From Micromonospora coriariae (lineage in GTDB: Bacteria > Actinomycetota > Actinomycetes > Mycobacteriales > Micromonosporaceae): DNA of 64,000 bases. The position numbers and the translations under genes are program-made. Within the stretch, counting starts at the first letter, position 1; the number at the start of each line of letters is the position of its first letter. Under the pieces are notes generated by a model that saw nothing but the letters and a program-made list of their open reading frames with translations, searched no databases and had not been told where the DNA came from. Shown piece after piece: positions 1 through 8,775 of the stretch. The stretch is taken from assembly GCF_900091455.1 (NCBI RefSeq), contig NZ_LT607412.1, positions 1,922,001 through 1,986,000 of the forward strand, given 5' to 3'.

Positions 1-1
1 C

Positions 2-517
2 GGCCGGATCACCGTGGACGGGGTCGACCTGGCCGCCGCCGACCCTGATGCCTGGCGCCGCCAGCTCGCCTGGGTGCCGCAGCGGGCCCACCTCTTCGCC
101 GCCTCGCTGGCCGACAACATCCGGCTCGGCGCACCGGACACCCCGCCCGACGCGCTCGCCAGCGCCGTACACGACGCGGCCCTGGACGACGTGGTGGCCG
201 GCCTGCCGGATGGGCTGGAGACGGTGCTCGGTGAGCGTGGGCACGGCCTCTCCAGCGGGCAGCGGCAACGGGTGGCCCTGGCCCGGGCGTTCCTGCGGGA
301 CGCCCCGGTGGTGCTGCTCGACGAGCCCACCGCCCGACTCGACACCGCAGCCGAGGCGGTGGTGCTCGACGCCACCCGCCGGCTGGTCGCCGGGCGGACC
401 GCGCTGCTGGTCGCGCACCGGCCGGCGCTGCTGGCCGACGCCGACCGGATCCTGCGGATCGAGGACGGCCGGGTCACCGAGCTGACGCCCGAGCCGACCG
501 GGAAGGTGGCCCGATGA
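2..517 (+). CDS. cydD: CydD-type ABC exporter subunit, C-terminal part (5' end outside window)
   Basis: This is the C-terminal half of an ABC transporter nucleotide-binding domain, open from the window edge. The Walker A region lies upstream of the window. Visible parts are the Q-loop context (WVPQRAHLF), the signature LSSGQRQRVALARA, Walker B VVLLDEPTARLD and the H-loop (VAHR). The stop overlaps the next gene's start in an ATGA arrangement, so the two are translationally coupled. That next gene is CydC-like, so this half is assigned to CydD of the CydDC heterodimer, which exports glutathione or cysteine and is needed for cytochrome bd assembly. cydAB, if present, lies upstream of the window. 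The subunit assignment rests mainly on context. Confidence 0.85.
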   Translation, partial: GRITVDGVDLAAADPDAWRRQLAWVPQRAHLFAASLADNIRLGAPDTPPDALASAVHDAALDDVVAGLPDGLETVLGERGHGLSSGQRQRVALARAFLRDAPVVLLDEPTARLDTAAEAVVLDATRRLVAGRTALLVAHRPALLADADRILRIEDGRVTELTPEPTGKVAR

Positions 518-2364
518 ACGCCGCATCCGAGCCGCTGGCCGGCGGGCGGGGCCCACTGGACGAGCCACCGGAACCGCTGGTCGACGCGGTGCCGACCGGG
601 CGGGCGACCGCCGAGCGGACGGTGCTGCGCCTGGCCCGGCCGTACCTGGGCCGGCTGGTGGGCGCGGGTCTGCTCGCCGCCGCCACCGAGTTCGCCGGGC
701 TCGCCCTGATGGCCACCGCCACCTGGCTGTTGATGAGCGCCGCCGGCCGGCCACCGCTGGACCGGCTCACAGTGGCGATCGTCGCGGTCCGGGCGCTGGC
801 GATCAGCCGGGGCGTGTTCCGCTACACCGAACGGCTCGCCGGGCACGACGCGGTCCTCCGCATGATCACCGACGTCCGGGCCCGGGTCTTCGCCAGCCTC
901 GCCGCCCGCCGCACCGCCGCGCACCGTTCGGGGGACGTGCTGAGCCGGCTGGTCTCCGACGTCGAGGCGGTGCAGGACCTCCTGCTGCGGGTGTTGGTGC
1001 CGGGCTCGGCGGCGGCACTGGTCGGAGTGCTGGCGGTGGCCGGGGCGGCGCTGATCTCGCCGCCGGCCGCCGGTGTGCTCACCGCCGGGCTGCTCGTCGC
1101 CGGGGTGGCGTTGCCCGCGCTGGCCACCGCGGTCACCAGGCGCAACGCGGCGGAGGTGGCCCCACTGCGCGGCGCGCTGGCCACCGACGCGATCGACCTC
1201 ACCCACGGCGCCGCCGACCTGGCCGCGTTCGGCGCGACCGACGCCGCCCTGCACGCCGCCGAGCAGCGGGCCGGCCGGATGGCCCGGCTGGAACGCCGCC
1301 TCGCCGCCACCGGGTTCGCCGTCGACGCGGCCGGGGTGCTGGTCGCCGGGCTGACCGCCGCCGCGGTGGTGCTGGCCGCGCTGGCCGCGGACGTGCCGGG
1401 CGTGCTGGTCGGCGTACTGGCCGTCGGCACCCTGGCGGCCGTCGAGGTGACGCTGGCCCTGGTCTCGGCGGCCCGGCAGTGGACCCAGCTGCGGCCCGGC
1501 CTGACCCGGGTGGCCGCCCTACTCGACGTGGACCTGCCGACTGCCCCGCGCGCCGCCGCGGATCCCGGCGCGAATGGCACCGGTGGCCCGGACCGGAGCG
1601 GCGCGCACGAGCTGCGCTTCGCCGAGGTGACCGTGCGGTACCGGGCCGGCGCCGCGCCCGCGCTCGACCGGGTGAGCCTGGACCTGCCCGCCGGGCGGCG
1701 AATCGCGGTGGTCGGCCCGAGCGGGGCCGGCAAGAGCACACTGGCCGCCGTGCTGACCGGCGCGGTCCGGCCCACGTCCGGCCGGGTCACGCTGGACGGT
1801 CGCGACCTGTCGGCGTACGCCGAGGAGGAGCTGCCCCGCGCGGTCGGTGGGCTGCTCGCCGAGGCGTACGTCTTCCACGCCACGGTGCGGGAGAACCTGC
1901 TGCTCGGCCGTGCCGGGGCCAGCGACGAGGAGCTGATCGCGGCGACCTCCGCCGCTGGCCTGCTGGAGTGGGTGCACGCCCAGCCGGCCGGATGGGACAC
2001 GCTGGTCGGCGAGGAGGGCGGTCAGCTCTCCGGCGGCCAGCGGCAGCGACTCGCGCTCGCCCGGGCTCTGCTCGCCGCGCCGCCGGTGCTGGTGCTCGAC
2101 GAGCCCACCGAGGGGCTGGACCCGACCGCCGCCGACGCCGTGCTCGCCTCCGCCCTGGGCGCCACCCCGGTCGGGCACTCGGTACTCCTGATCAGTCACC
2201 GGCTCAGCGGGCTGGCCGAGCTGGACGAGATCGTCGTCCTCGACGGCGGCCGGGTGATCCAGCGCGGCCGGCACGCCGAGCTGGTCACCGCGCCCGGCTG
2301 GTACCGGGACCAGTGGCTGCTCCAGGCGGCGGCCGAACGCGGGTACCTGGCTCTGACCCCCTGA
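514..2364 (+). CDS. cydC: Thiol reductant ABC exporter subunit CydC
   Basis: A 616-residue fused permease-ATPase. Residues about 45-330 form the transmembrane domain, with hydrophobic runs around LVGAGLLAAATEFAGLALMA and AALVGVLAVAGAALI. Residues about 360-600 form the nucleotide-binding domain, with Walker A GPSGAGKST near residue 401, signature LSGGQRQRLALARAL near 505, Walker B VLVLDEPTEGLD and H-loop ISHR. The length is usual for CydC. It starts at the ATG inside the ATGA overlap with cydD. Family role: the CydDC heterodimer exports reduced thiols across the membrane and supports bd-oxidase maturation. Confidence 0.9.
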   Translation: MNAASEPLAGGRGPLDEPPEPLVDAVPTGRATAERTVLRLARPYLGRLVGAGLLAAATEFAGLALMATATWLLMSAAGRPPLDRLTVAIVAVRALAISRGVFRYTERLAGHDAVLRMITDVRARVFASLAARRTAAHRSGDVLSRLVSDVEAVQDLLLRVLVPGSAAALVGVLAVAGAALISPPAAGVLTAGLLVAGVALPALATAVTRRNAAEVAPLRGALATDAIDLTHGAADLAAFGATDAALHAAEQRAGRMARLERRLAATGFAVDAAGVLVAGLTAAAVVLAALAADVPGVLVGVLAVGTLAAVEVTLALVSAARQWTQLRPGLTRVAALLDVDLPTAPRAAADPGANGTGGPDRSGAHELRFAEVTVRYRAGAAPALDRVSLDLPAGRRIAVVGPSGAGKSTLAAVLTGAVRPTSGRVTLDGRDLSAYAEEELPRAVGGLLAEAYVFHATVRENLLLGRAGASDEELIAATSAAGLLEWVHAQPAGWDTLVGEEGGQLSGGQRQRLALARALLAAPPVLVLDEPTEGLDPTAADAVLASALGATPVGHSVLLISHRLSGLAELDEIVVLDGGRVIQRGRHAELVTAPGWYRDQWLLQAAAERGYLALTP

Positions 2365-2432
2365 CCGGGCTCGGGGACGGACCAGGGTTCTCCCGGACGT
2401 CGGCGCGCCGCCTTCCGTGGCAGGGTGGTGCC

Positions 2433-3107
2433 ATGCCGCGCTGTGAGGACGTGTTGGTGGAGGAGCACCTGAGGGTGCTTGCCGCCCGGTTGCAGGGCCC
2501 GGCCCGACTGAAGTCCGACCTGCTCACCGAGGCCCGGCACGGCCTGCTGGACGCCGTCGAGGCGTACCGCGAGGACGGCCTGCCGCCCACCGAGGCGCAG
2601 CGACGCGCGGTGGCCGAGTTCGGCTCACCGGCGCAGCTGCTTCCCTCCTGGCAGGCCGAGCTGGCGGTCGGCGCGCTGCGCGGGCTCTCCCTGAGGATGC
2701 TGGCGGTGGCCGGAGTGCTGGTGGTGGCCGGCGACCTGACGTGGCGCGGGGCGAGCTGGAGCGGCGGCCCGCACCCGCCGGCCGTCTACCGGCTGCTCTC
2801 CGCCTCGGTCGACTGGATCTGGATCGGCTCGCTGCTGCTCGCGGTGGCTGGCCTGCTGGTGGTGGCGGCGAGCGCCCGGTCCGCCCGGCCGGGCCTGGCC
2901 GTTGCGCAGCGCGCGGTGGGCGCCGGCCTGACCGGCACCCTGGTCCTCGGCATGCTGGCCGGCACCGCTCTCTTCGCCTGGTCGATCGGGCTCTGGGACG
3001 CGGCGCTGAGCTGGCCACCGATGCTCATCGGGGCGGTGCTGGTCGGCGGCGCCTACTTCTCGCTCGCCCGCGCGGCGCGCGGCTGGCTGCTCGCCACCAT
3101 CCGCTGA
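2433..3107 (+). CDS. HAAS (permease-prefix) domain membrane protein
   Basis: A 224-residue protein starting at ATG 2433. Residues 1-80 look like the HAAS/permease-prefix fold: helical, with an EARHGLLDAVEAYREDGLPPTEAQRRAVAEFGS-type sequence split here by function rather than copied in full. Four hydrophobic segments follow, around residues 88-105, 128-150, 162-188 and 195-215. Such proteins are typically encoded beside PadR regulators and are thought to pair with them. A padR gene lies convergent just downstream, which fits. It may act as a membrane sensor or as an accessory to an export system; no catalytic motif is visible. The 68-bp gap from cydC suggests a separate function. Confidence 0.65.
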   Translation: MPRCEDVLVEEHLRVLAARLQGPARLKSDLLTEARHGLLDAVEAYREDGLPPTEAQRRAVAEFGSPAQLLPSWQAELAVGALRGLSLRMLAVAGVLVVAGDLTWRGASWSGGPHPPAVYRLLSASVDWIWIGSLLLAVAGLLVVAASARSARPGLAVAQRAVGAGLTGTLVLGMLAGTALFAWSIGLWDAALSWPPMLIGAVLVGGAYFSLARAARGWLLATIR

Positions 3108-3154
3108 ACGGCGGCGACCCGCCGCAGACCCGTCCCGCGAGGCGGTCTGTGACG

Positions 3155-3190
3155 GTGGCCGGGCCGGGCCGGGCCGGGCCGGCCGGCCAC
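3155..3190. terminator. GC-rich hairpin between convergent genes
   Basis: Arms GTGGCCGG (3155-3162) and CCGGCCAC (3183-3190) enclose a run of GGGCC repeats that can also pair internally. It sits between two genes that end toward each other, so it is probably a bidirectional terminator without a U-tract. Confidence 0.5.
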
Positions 3191-3204
3191 GGCCGCCGAG
3201 CGGC

Positions 3205-3546
3205 TCAGGCCGGGGTGCCGGGTGCGCTGCCGGGGTCGAGGAACCGGCCGACCGTCACGCGGAACTCGTGCCAACCCGCGCGCTCACCGGCCAGCGCCCG
3301 CCGGCCGGAGTCGGTGAGCTGGTACGTCCGCCGCTCCCGGCCGTTGACCGTGCTCCAGGTGCTCGCCACGTGCCCGGCGCGCTCCAGGCGGCGCAGCGCC
3401 GGATAGATGGTGCCGGTGGGCAGGTCGAGGCTGCCGTCGCTGCGCGCCCGCAGCGCCTCGATGATGGCGTACCCGTGCAGCTCGCCCTGTTCGAGCACGG
3501 CGAGCAGCAGTGCGTCGAGGTGGCCGTGCAACTCCTGGGCCTTCAT
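3205..3546 (-). CDS. PadR-family transcriptional regulator
   Basis: A 113-residue winged-helix regulator. The PadR core is clear: LDALLLAVLEQGELHGYAIIEAL, then LPTGTIYPALRRLERAGHV and the wing RRTYQLTDSGRRAL. The length is typical of the small PadR-s2 type, which has a short C-terminal dimerisation helix. It starts at ATG 3546. The convergent neighbour is a HAAS-domain membrane protein, its usual genetic partner. Palindromes just upstream of the start suggest autoregulation. The ligand is unknown. Confidence 0.85.
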   Translation of the reverse strand: MKAQELHGHLDALLLAVLEQGELHGYAIIEALRARSDGSLDLPTGTIYPALRRLERAGHVASTWSTVNGRERRTYQLTDSGRRALAGERAGWHEFRVTVGRFLDPGSAPGTPA

Positions 3547-3549
3547 GCG

Positions 3550-3600
3550 TAGCTACGCTACTTGTCGAACCGCCGGTACGCCACCTGTGGCGTACCGGCG
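3550..3600 (-). promoter_or_regulatory. Two palindromes upstream of padR
   Basis: The short palindrome TAGCtacGCTA (3550-3560) ends four bases before the padR start. A longer inverted repeat has 14-base arms, CGCCGGTACGCCAC (3571-3584) and GTGGCGTACCGGCG (3587-3600), around CT. The first is a likely PadR operator. The second could be an operator or a stem-loop. Confidence 0.4.
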
Positions 3601-3748
3601 ATGACCCGCAGGCCCGACCCGGTGCGCCAGGCGGCCTTCGGGGTGCGGGCACCGGCCGCCCCGGACCGCCGACTAGGGTATGTGCCCAGAGTCACTCGCC
3701 GGTCGAAGACGTCGGCGGGTGGGCAACCCGAAGCACACGGAGGTCAGC

Positions 3749-4681
3749 GTGGCCCGCCAGTCGCCCCAACGGCCCGACGCCGACGAGCCCGAGCTCGACG
3801 ACACCACCGGCCCGGCCGAGCCAGATCAGGCCGACGAGGCCGAGGAGGCCGACCTCGCGTCGACGTCGGTCGACCGATCGCTCTGGGACGAGCTGCGGAT
3901 CGACCCGGTGGAGATCGCCCTGCCCGCCGGCTCCGGTTTCACGCTGCGGGCGTACCGGCCGGCGGGGGAGCTGACCCCCACCGACGTGACCGAGCGCGAC
4001 CAGGACGACCCGTTCCTCGCCCGCCGTCAGGCCATCGAGGAGGAAGAGGACGACGAGACCGTCGTCATCCTCGACGAGGAACTGGCCGAGGAGTTCGCCG
4101 AGAGCGACGAGGACGCGGCGTCGCGGCGTCGCGGCCACGCCGACACGGACACCGACGAGACCGACGACGAGAACGCCACGGACGCGGCGGACGACGAGGA
4201 GGTGCCGGTCTTCCTCAGCCACCGGGGCAAGCTGCTGCTGTTCAAGACCCCCGAGTCGTTGGTCAGTTTCATCCGGTCCGGCGCCCCAAATGATCTGTCC
4301 CAACTGGACAGCTGGAATGAATTGTCCGAACGGGTGGAGCCGGCCGACATCGCGTCGCTCGACGAGGACACCTACGAGCTCGACCTCGTCGTGGAGAACC
4401 TGCGCGGCGGGCACGACGCCTGGGATTCGGCCCTGCTGATCAAGGCGGGCGAGGTCGCACGCGACCTGTCGTACGCGTTGCGGCTGCCTGCGGTGCTGGA
4501 CATGCTCTCCGCCGGCTCCAGCCTCGACGACCTGGACGAGGCGCTGCGGGCGACCGCCAACGGCGGGATCGGCGGTTTCATGGGCCGTCGGCGGCTGAAG
4601 AAAATCGGGGCACAAACCGCAAGTTTGGGTTGGCGCACCATTGTCGGCAAGATCTCTGCGGTCGTGGACTGGCGCGACTGA
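3749..4681 (+). CDS. Conserved hypothetical protein with acidic N-terminal half
   Basis: About 310 residues. The frame is open from 3680, but GTG 3749 is preferred because an AGG-rich ribosome site (ACACGGAGG, 3735-3743) lies five bases before it. Residues 1-150 are very rich in Asp and Glu and probably disordered. The C-terminal half is ordered (FLSHRGKLLLFKTPESLVSFI ..., ending GWRTIVGKISAVVDWRD). Similar actinobacterial proteins are sometimes labelled primosomal protein, but I see no motif supporting that. It is followed 63 bp later by another gene on the same strand that appears linked to the conservon, so a shared role is possible. Function unknown. Confidence 0.6.
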   Translation: MARQSPQRPDADEPELDDTTGPAEPDQADEAEEADLASTSVDRSLWDELRIDPVEIALPAGSGFTLRAYRPAGELTPTDVTERDQDDPFLARRQAIEEEEDDETVVILDEELAEEFAESDEDAASRRRGHADTDTDETDDENATDAADDEEVPVFLSHRGKLLLFKTPESLVSFIRSGAPNDLSQLDSWNELSERVEPADIASLDEDTYELDLVVENLRGGHDAWDSALLIKAGEVARDLSYALRLPAVLDMLSAGSSLDDLDEALRATANGGIGGFMGRRRLKKIGAQTASLGWRTIVGKISAVVDWRD

Positions 4682-4744
4682 CCCGTACCGGGGAGCATCA
4701 GTTGCTGGCAGAGGAAAGACCTGTCCCGGGAGGAGGACGACGCC

Positions 4745-7117
4745 GTGGCGCTCGTGCGCGTGTACTGCGGTCTGGCCTCGGCGGATCCGGCTGACCGACC
4801 GGCCTCGGCCGGTTCGACGCTGACGTCCGCTGTGGTCGACGACGCAGGCCGTCTGCTGCATGTCTGCGAGATCGGCGACGACGCGGCTGGCTACGCCCAG
4901 CTCGTCGCGCTGCTCGTGGAGCGGTCGGGCGGGCCGAGCGGTGCGGCCATCGCCGCCGACAGCGACGACCACACGGTCATCTCGCTGCTGAGCGCGGCGG
5001 GTCGGCCGCTGGCGATCGCGGACGACGACTCGGTGGACGACTTCGCCGAGCGGTTCGCCGACGACGACTCCCTGGAGGAGATGCAGTCGCCGCCAGCCGA
5101 ACGACGCGCCGTCGGGCTGGCCCGCGCGCTGCAGGCGGGCGCGCTGTCCGCGGTCACCCTGCCGGCACCCCGGGACCTCGCCGGCTACAAGCAGGTGCTC
5201 TCCGCGCACGCCGCGCTGGCCAGCGGTCGGCACTCGGCCGCCGTGGCGCTGCGCGAGGTGCTGCGCGAGCTCTACCCGGCGGCGCTGCGCGCATACCCGG
5301 ACCCGGCCGAGCCGGTCTCGCTGGCGGTGCTGGACGCGCTGCCCGAGCCCGGCATGCTGGGCGGCACCGTCGCCCGGGGCCGCGAGGTCTCGGTGGCGGC
5401 GGACGCCATCGCCGCGCACCTCGCCGCGGACGGGGTGGCCGACGCCGAGGAGATCAACGAGGCGGTCACCGCACTGCGGGTCGCCATCTCCGAGACACCC
5501 CGCCGCGCCGCGGTGAACCGGGCGCTCACCTCCGCGGTGGCCGAGACCGTCCGGCAGGCGGTCGCCTCGGTACGGGCCTGCGACGCCGGGTGCGAGGCGC
5601 TGGTCAGTGCGCTCAGCACGCGGGCCAGCACGCCCGCCACGGCGCCCGGCCGCCGCTCCGCCGCCCGCCGTGGCGAGTCGGTCGGCGAGCTGGCCGGCCT
5701 GTCCAACACCGGCACCGGGCTGCGCGCGGTCCGACCGACCCCGGTCGCCGCCGAACCCGCCCCCACCGGTGGCCGACGCAGCCGCCCCGAACCGATCCCG
5801 GGTGGAGCCCCGCTGGCGTCGCCGCGCCCGCTCGGGCCACCGCCGGTCGCCCCGGCGCCGATCACCCCGCCGCCGGTCGCGCCCGCTCCGGTTGCCCCCG
5901 CAGCGGTCGCCGGCCCGGCGATGTCCGCCCCTCTGGGGCGCGGCGAACCCCTCCCGAGCCGCATCGACGGTCCGACCAACCGGCCGGTCTCCTCGCCGCC
6001 GCCCCCGCCGCCCGGGATCACCCCGATCGCGCCGGCGCAGCGCGGCGCGGTGCCGCCGGCCGAGGCGGGCGAGCCGTTCCGGCCGACGCTGACGACCGCG
6101 GCGATCAACAACGCGCGGGCCGAGCGGCAACGCACGGTCATCCCGCCCCGCCCCAAGACCAACGGCGAGCCCCGGCCGAGCCACCTGCAACGCCCGATCG
6201 ACGAGGCTCCCACCGGCGGGTTCAGCGCCACCGACCTCAGCATCCCGGTGCCCACTCCCCGTCCGGGCCAGGAGTCGGCGCCGCCGGGCTCCCGGGCCAA
6301 CTGGCCGCTGGTCAACAACCCGGAGGATCCGGCCGACAGTTCGCCGAACAACCCGGCCGCCTACTCGTACGGCGGCGGCCGTGGCATCGACGCACCCACC
6401 GACCCGGGCCGGGCCGACGGCCGCGTCACCCCACCCTGGCTGGCGGACGACCTGCCGCAGGAGCCGCCCATGCTGCGGCTGGTGGAGCCGCCGCCGCTGG
6501 CCGACCGGGCGCTGCGCGAGGGAAGCCTCAACCCGCCCACCGACCCGCGTCTCGAGACACCGCCGCTGCGGCTGGTCGATCGGGAGCAGGCCGCCCGCAA
6601 CGGCCGCCCCGCGCCCCGCATGGAACGGCCCGTCGAGCACCGGCCGGCACCCCCGGTCGAGCACCGGCCGCCGCCGGTGGCGGACGAGGGTGACGGGGAC
6701 CTGCTGATCTTCGCGCAGGCCAAGTCGGCCTGGTTCGTCGGGCAGACCGAGGAGTCCGACCTGGACTGGTCGACCACGGCCGACACCGGGTGGCAGGCAG
6801 CCGAGCAGGCGGCCCGTCCCGCGGTGGGCGCTGAGACGACGGCCGGTCTGCCGAAGCGCGTGCCGCAGGCCAACCTGGTCCCGGGTTCCCCGTTGCGCGA
6901 GGAGCGGCCGCTGCGGATAGTGCGTGACGCGGCGAGCCTCGCGGAGAACACCACCGGCTACTTCCGTGGCTGGCGTCGGGGGCAGGAGATCGGCGGGTTC
7001 GCGGTGGGCGGCCGTCCGGGTCGCGAGGCCGCCGGCGGCTGGGACTTCAGCCGCGACCACGGTGACCGCGACGACGATCGGGAATACGAGTACCGGTCCG
7101 CCGGCTACCAGTCCTGA
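4745..7117 (+). CDS. Large Pro-rich protein with a conservon-kinase-like C-terminal tail
   Basis: A 790-residue protein from GTG 4745, with a strong GGAGGAGGA ribosome site. Residues 1-290 are folded and Ala-rich, and faintly recall the RNase H-like N-terminal domain of IS110 transposases; I would not call it a transposase. Residues 300-640 are Pro-rich and low-complexity. The C-terminus (about 655-750) carries SAWF, then DTGWQAA, ETTAGLPKRVP, NLVPG and YFRGWRRG, which match in order the tail of the conservon histidine kinase encoded at 8772-12428. It ends toward the conservon across a perfect palindrome. It may be an accessory conservon protein; the function is not established. Confidence 0.55.
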   Translation: MALVRVYCGLASADPADRPASAGSTLTSAVVDDAGRLLHVCEIGDDAAGYAQLVALLVERSGGPSGAAIAADSDDHTVISLLSAAGRPLAIADDDSVDDFAERFADDDSLEEMQSPPAERRAVGLARALQAGALSAVTLPAPRDLAGYKQVLSAHAALASGRHSAAVALREVLRELYPAALRAYPDPAEPVSLAVLDALPEPGMLGGTVARGREVSVAADAIAAHLAADGVADAEEINEAVTALRVAISETPRRAAVNRALTSAVAETVRQAVASVRACDAGCEALVSALSTRASTPATAPGRRSAARRGESVGELAGLSNTGTGLRAVRPTPVAAEPAPTGGRRSRPEPIPGGAPLASPRPLGPPPVAPAPITPPPVAPAPVAPAAVAGPAMSAPLGRGEPLPSRIDGPTNRPVSSPPPPPPGITPIAPAQRGAVPPAEAGEPFRPTLTTAAINNARAERQRTVIPPRPKTNGEPRPSHLQRPIDEAPTGGFSATDLSIPVPTPRPGQESAPPGSRANWPLVNNPEDPADSSPNNPAAYSYGGGRGIDAPTDPGRADGRVTPPWLADDLPQEPPMLRLVEPPPLADRALREGSLNPPTDPRLETPPLRLVDREQAARNGRPAPRMERPVEHRPAPPVEHRPPPVADEGDGDLLIFAQAKSAWFVGQTEESDLDWSTTADTGWQAAEQAARPAVGAETTAGLPKRVPQANLVPGSPLREERPLRIVRDAASLAENTTGYFRGWRRGQEIGGFAVGGRPGREAAGGWDFSRDHGDRDDDREYEYRSAGYQS

Positions 7118-7145
7118 CCCGTCACCATCACCCACGCGTCGTCCA

Positions 7146-7177
7146 TCCCGCCCTCAGTCAGCTGACTGAGGGCGGGA
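7146..7177. terminator. Perfect 32-bp palindrome between convergent genes
   Basis: A perfect inverted repeat with no loop beyond its centre: half-site TCCCGCCCTCAGTCAG, followed by its complement. It lies between the ends of the 4745 gene and the conservon and is a good bidirectional terminator. The following 130 bp hold nothing I recognise. Confidence 0.6.
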
Positions 7178-7306
7178 GCGCGTTCAGGCCCCGGAAGCCC
7201 GGGTACGACCAGCGCCGCCTGGTGAAGATCCTGGAAGGGATCCGACTCCGGACAGCACTCAGCGCCCGGTGGCGGCCGGAGCCACCACCGGGCGCGAACC
7301 GCCCGG

Positions 7307-7899
7307 TCAGGCCGGGGCGACGGCGCGCGTACGCCGCATGGTGAGCACATACTCCACCAGCGAGATCAGCACGTGCTTCGTCGACTCCCGGTTGCGGGCG
7401 TCGCAGGCCACCACCGGCACGTCGCTCGAGATCGCCAGCGCGTCCCGAACGTCCTGCGGGTCGTGGTACTGCATCCCGTCGAAGCAGTTGATGGCCACCA
7501 GGTACGGCAGCCGCCGGTGCTCGAAGAAGTCGATCGCCGCGAAGCAGTCGGCCAGCCGGCGAGTGTCCACCAGCACGACCGCACCGATGGCGCCCGGACC
7601 AGTTCGTCCCACATGAACCAGAATCGGGTCTGACCCGGCGTACCGAACAGGTACAGGATCAGGTCACGGTCGATCGAGATCCGGCCGAAGTCCATGGCCA
7701 CCGTGGTCGTCGTCTTGCCCGGCACCTGCCGGGTGTCGTCGACGCCCACGCCAGCGGAGGTCATGATGGCCTCGGTGGTCAGCGGCGTGATCTCCGAGAC
7801 CGAGCCGACCAGCGTCGTCTTACCGACGCCGAATCCACCGGCGATAACGATCTTCGCCGACGTCACGCGCCCGCTCGGGTTCGGCGGGCGGTGCGACAT
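7307..7899 (-). pseudogene. Conservon GTP/ATP-binding protein (CvnD type), frameshifted
   Basis: The N-terminal part (ATG 7899, one base after the previous stop; an alternative GTG lies at 7920) reads SAKIVIAGGFGVGKTTLVGSVSEI..., with P-loop GGFGVGKTT, and reaches FGTPGQTRFWFMWDELVR. The expected continuation, GAIGAVVLVDTRRLADCF... through the NCFDG motif to the end at 7307, is in another frame. The break is at the CCC of 7593-7595 (plus strand). Adding one C would restore DELVR-GAIGAVV. The full product would be about 198 residues, normal for these Ras-like GTPases, which work with the roadblock protein. It is either a real mutation or a homopolymer error in the sequence. Confidence 0.75.
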
Positions 7900-7900
7900 G

Positions 7901-8272
7901 TCAGAGCCTGCGAAGTCCACTCAGCACCCTCTCCAGCAGTTCAGTGCCCACCGCGTCGTCGGAGTCGTCCAAAATGGTCGGCTCGTGGACTGCGACCAGG
8001 CCGTCCGTCGCCATGTCGGCGATGAGCACCCGGGCCACACCGAGCGGGAGCTGCATCCGCGCCGCGATCTCGGCGAGCGATTGCACGCGTCCGTCACACA
8101 GCGCGGCGATGTACTGGTGTTCGCGGCCACCGTTGCCATTGGCAGCGGCCCGGCCGCGCACCGTCGTCTCGACGAGCGCCTCCAGCGCGATGTCGAGCCG
8201 GGGACGGGTACGACCGCGGGTCACGGCGTATGGACGGACCAACGCTCCGGTCGGTTCGTCACGATCGGCCAT
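7901..8272 (-). CDS. DUF742 protein (CvnC type)
   Basis: About 123 residues from ATG 8272, chosen because AAGGAGGTGA (8281-8290) lies eight bases upstream. An in-frame ATG at 8302 lacks a site. The LVRPYAVTRGRTRP start and the helical part (AEIAARMQLPLGVARVLIADMATDGLV) are typical of DUF742, a winged-helix-like conservon component. The stop is one base before the ATG of the small GTPase, indicating coupling. In conservons this protein is thought to link the roadblock/GTPase pair to the sensor; its biochemical role is unclear. Confidence 0.85.
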   Translation of the reverse strand: MADRDEPTGALVRPYAVTRGRTRPRLDIALEALVETTVRGRAAANGNGGREHQYIAALCDGRVQSLAEIAARMQLPLGVARVLIADMATDGLVAVHEPTILDDSDDAVGTELLERVLSGLRRL

Positions 8273-8370
8273 GTCGCCGCTCACCTCCTTCGTACCCCGC
8301 ACCGGCTCCCACCGGTGAAACCCGTAGTTGTCGTTGTTGCAGTAGCGCCGACCTCACGATCGGCGAGGCG

Positions 8371-8775
8371 TCAGCCCAGCATGCCCGCAGCCGCACGCGG
8401 CTGCGGGGTCAGCGCGTCGCCCACCCGGTCGACCAGCAACGCCATCTCGTAGCCGACCTGCCCGACGTCCGAGCTGCGGGCGGCCAGCACTGCGAAGGAC
8501 GAGCCGTCCGAGATGGACATCAGGAACAGGAAGCCATTGTCCATCTCCACGACGGTCTGCAGCACCGCGCCTCCCTCGAAGCAGCGGGCCGCTCCCTGGG
8601 TGAGGCTGACCAGACCGGACGCGATCGCGGCAAGCTGATCGGCCCGGTCCCGCGGCAGATCCCGTGACGACGCGAGAAGCAGGCCATCCGCCGAGACGGC
8701 GACCGCATGCGCGACACCGGGCACCCGGTCGGCGAAGTTGGCCAGCAGCCAACCAAGATCCTGCGTAGTTGTCAT
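8371..8775 (-). CDS. Roadblock/LC7 domain protein (CvnB type)
   Basis: A 134-residue protein made of one roadblock/LC7 fold: [30 protein letters not shown], followed by [24 protein letters not shown] and the [22 protein letters not shown] strands. Roadblock proteins of conservons act with the small GTPase, probably as its regulator. The start overlaps the kinase stop as ATGA (8772-8775), showing tight coupling. About 100 bp separate it from the DUF742 gene, which has its own strong ribosome site. Confidence 0.9.
   Translation of the reverse strand: MTTTQDLGWLLANFADRVPGVAHAVAVSADGLLLASSRDLPRDRADQLAAIASGLVSLTQGAARCFEGGAVLQTVVEMDNGFLFLMSISDGSSFAVLAARSSDVGQVGYEMALLVDRVGDALTPQPRAAAGMLG

Noticed and set aside
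4745..5600. IS110-type transposase
   Set aside because: The resemblance of the N-terminal domain is faint. There is no IS end, no target duplication and no C-terminal transposase domain, and the protein has a conservon-type tail.
7307..7612. Separate small gene or programmed frameshift in the GTPase
   Set aside because: The C-terminal frame completes the GTPase exactly. No slippery heptamer or stimulatory structure is evident, and a single missing base explains it.
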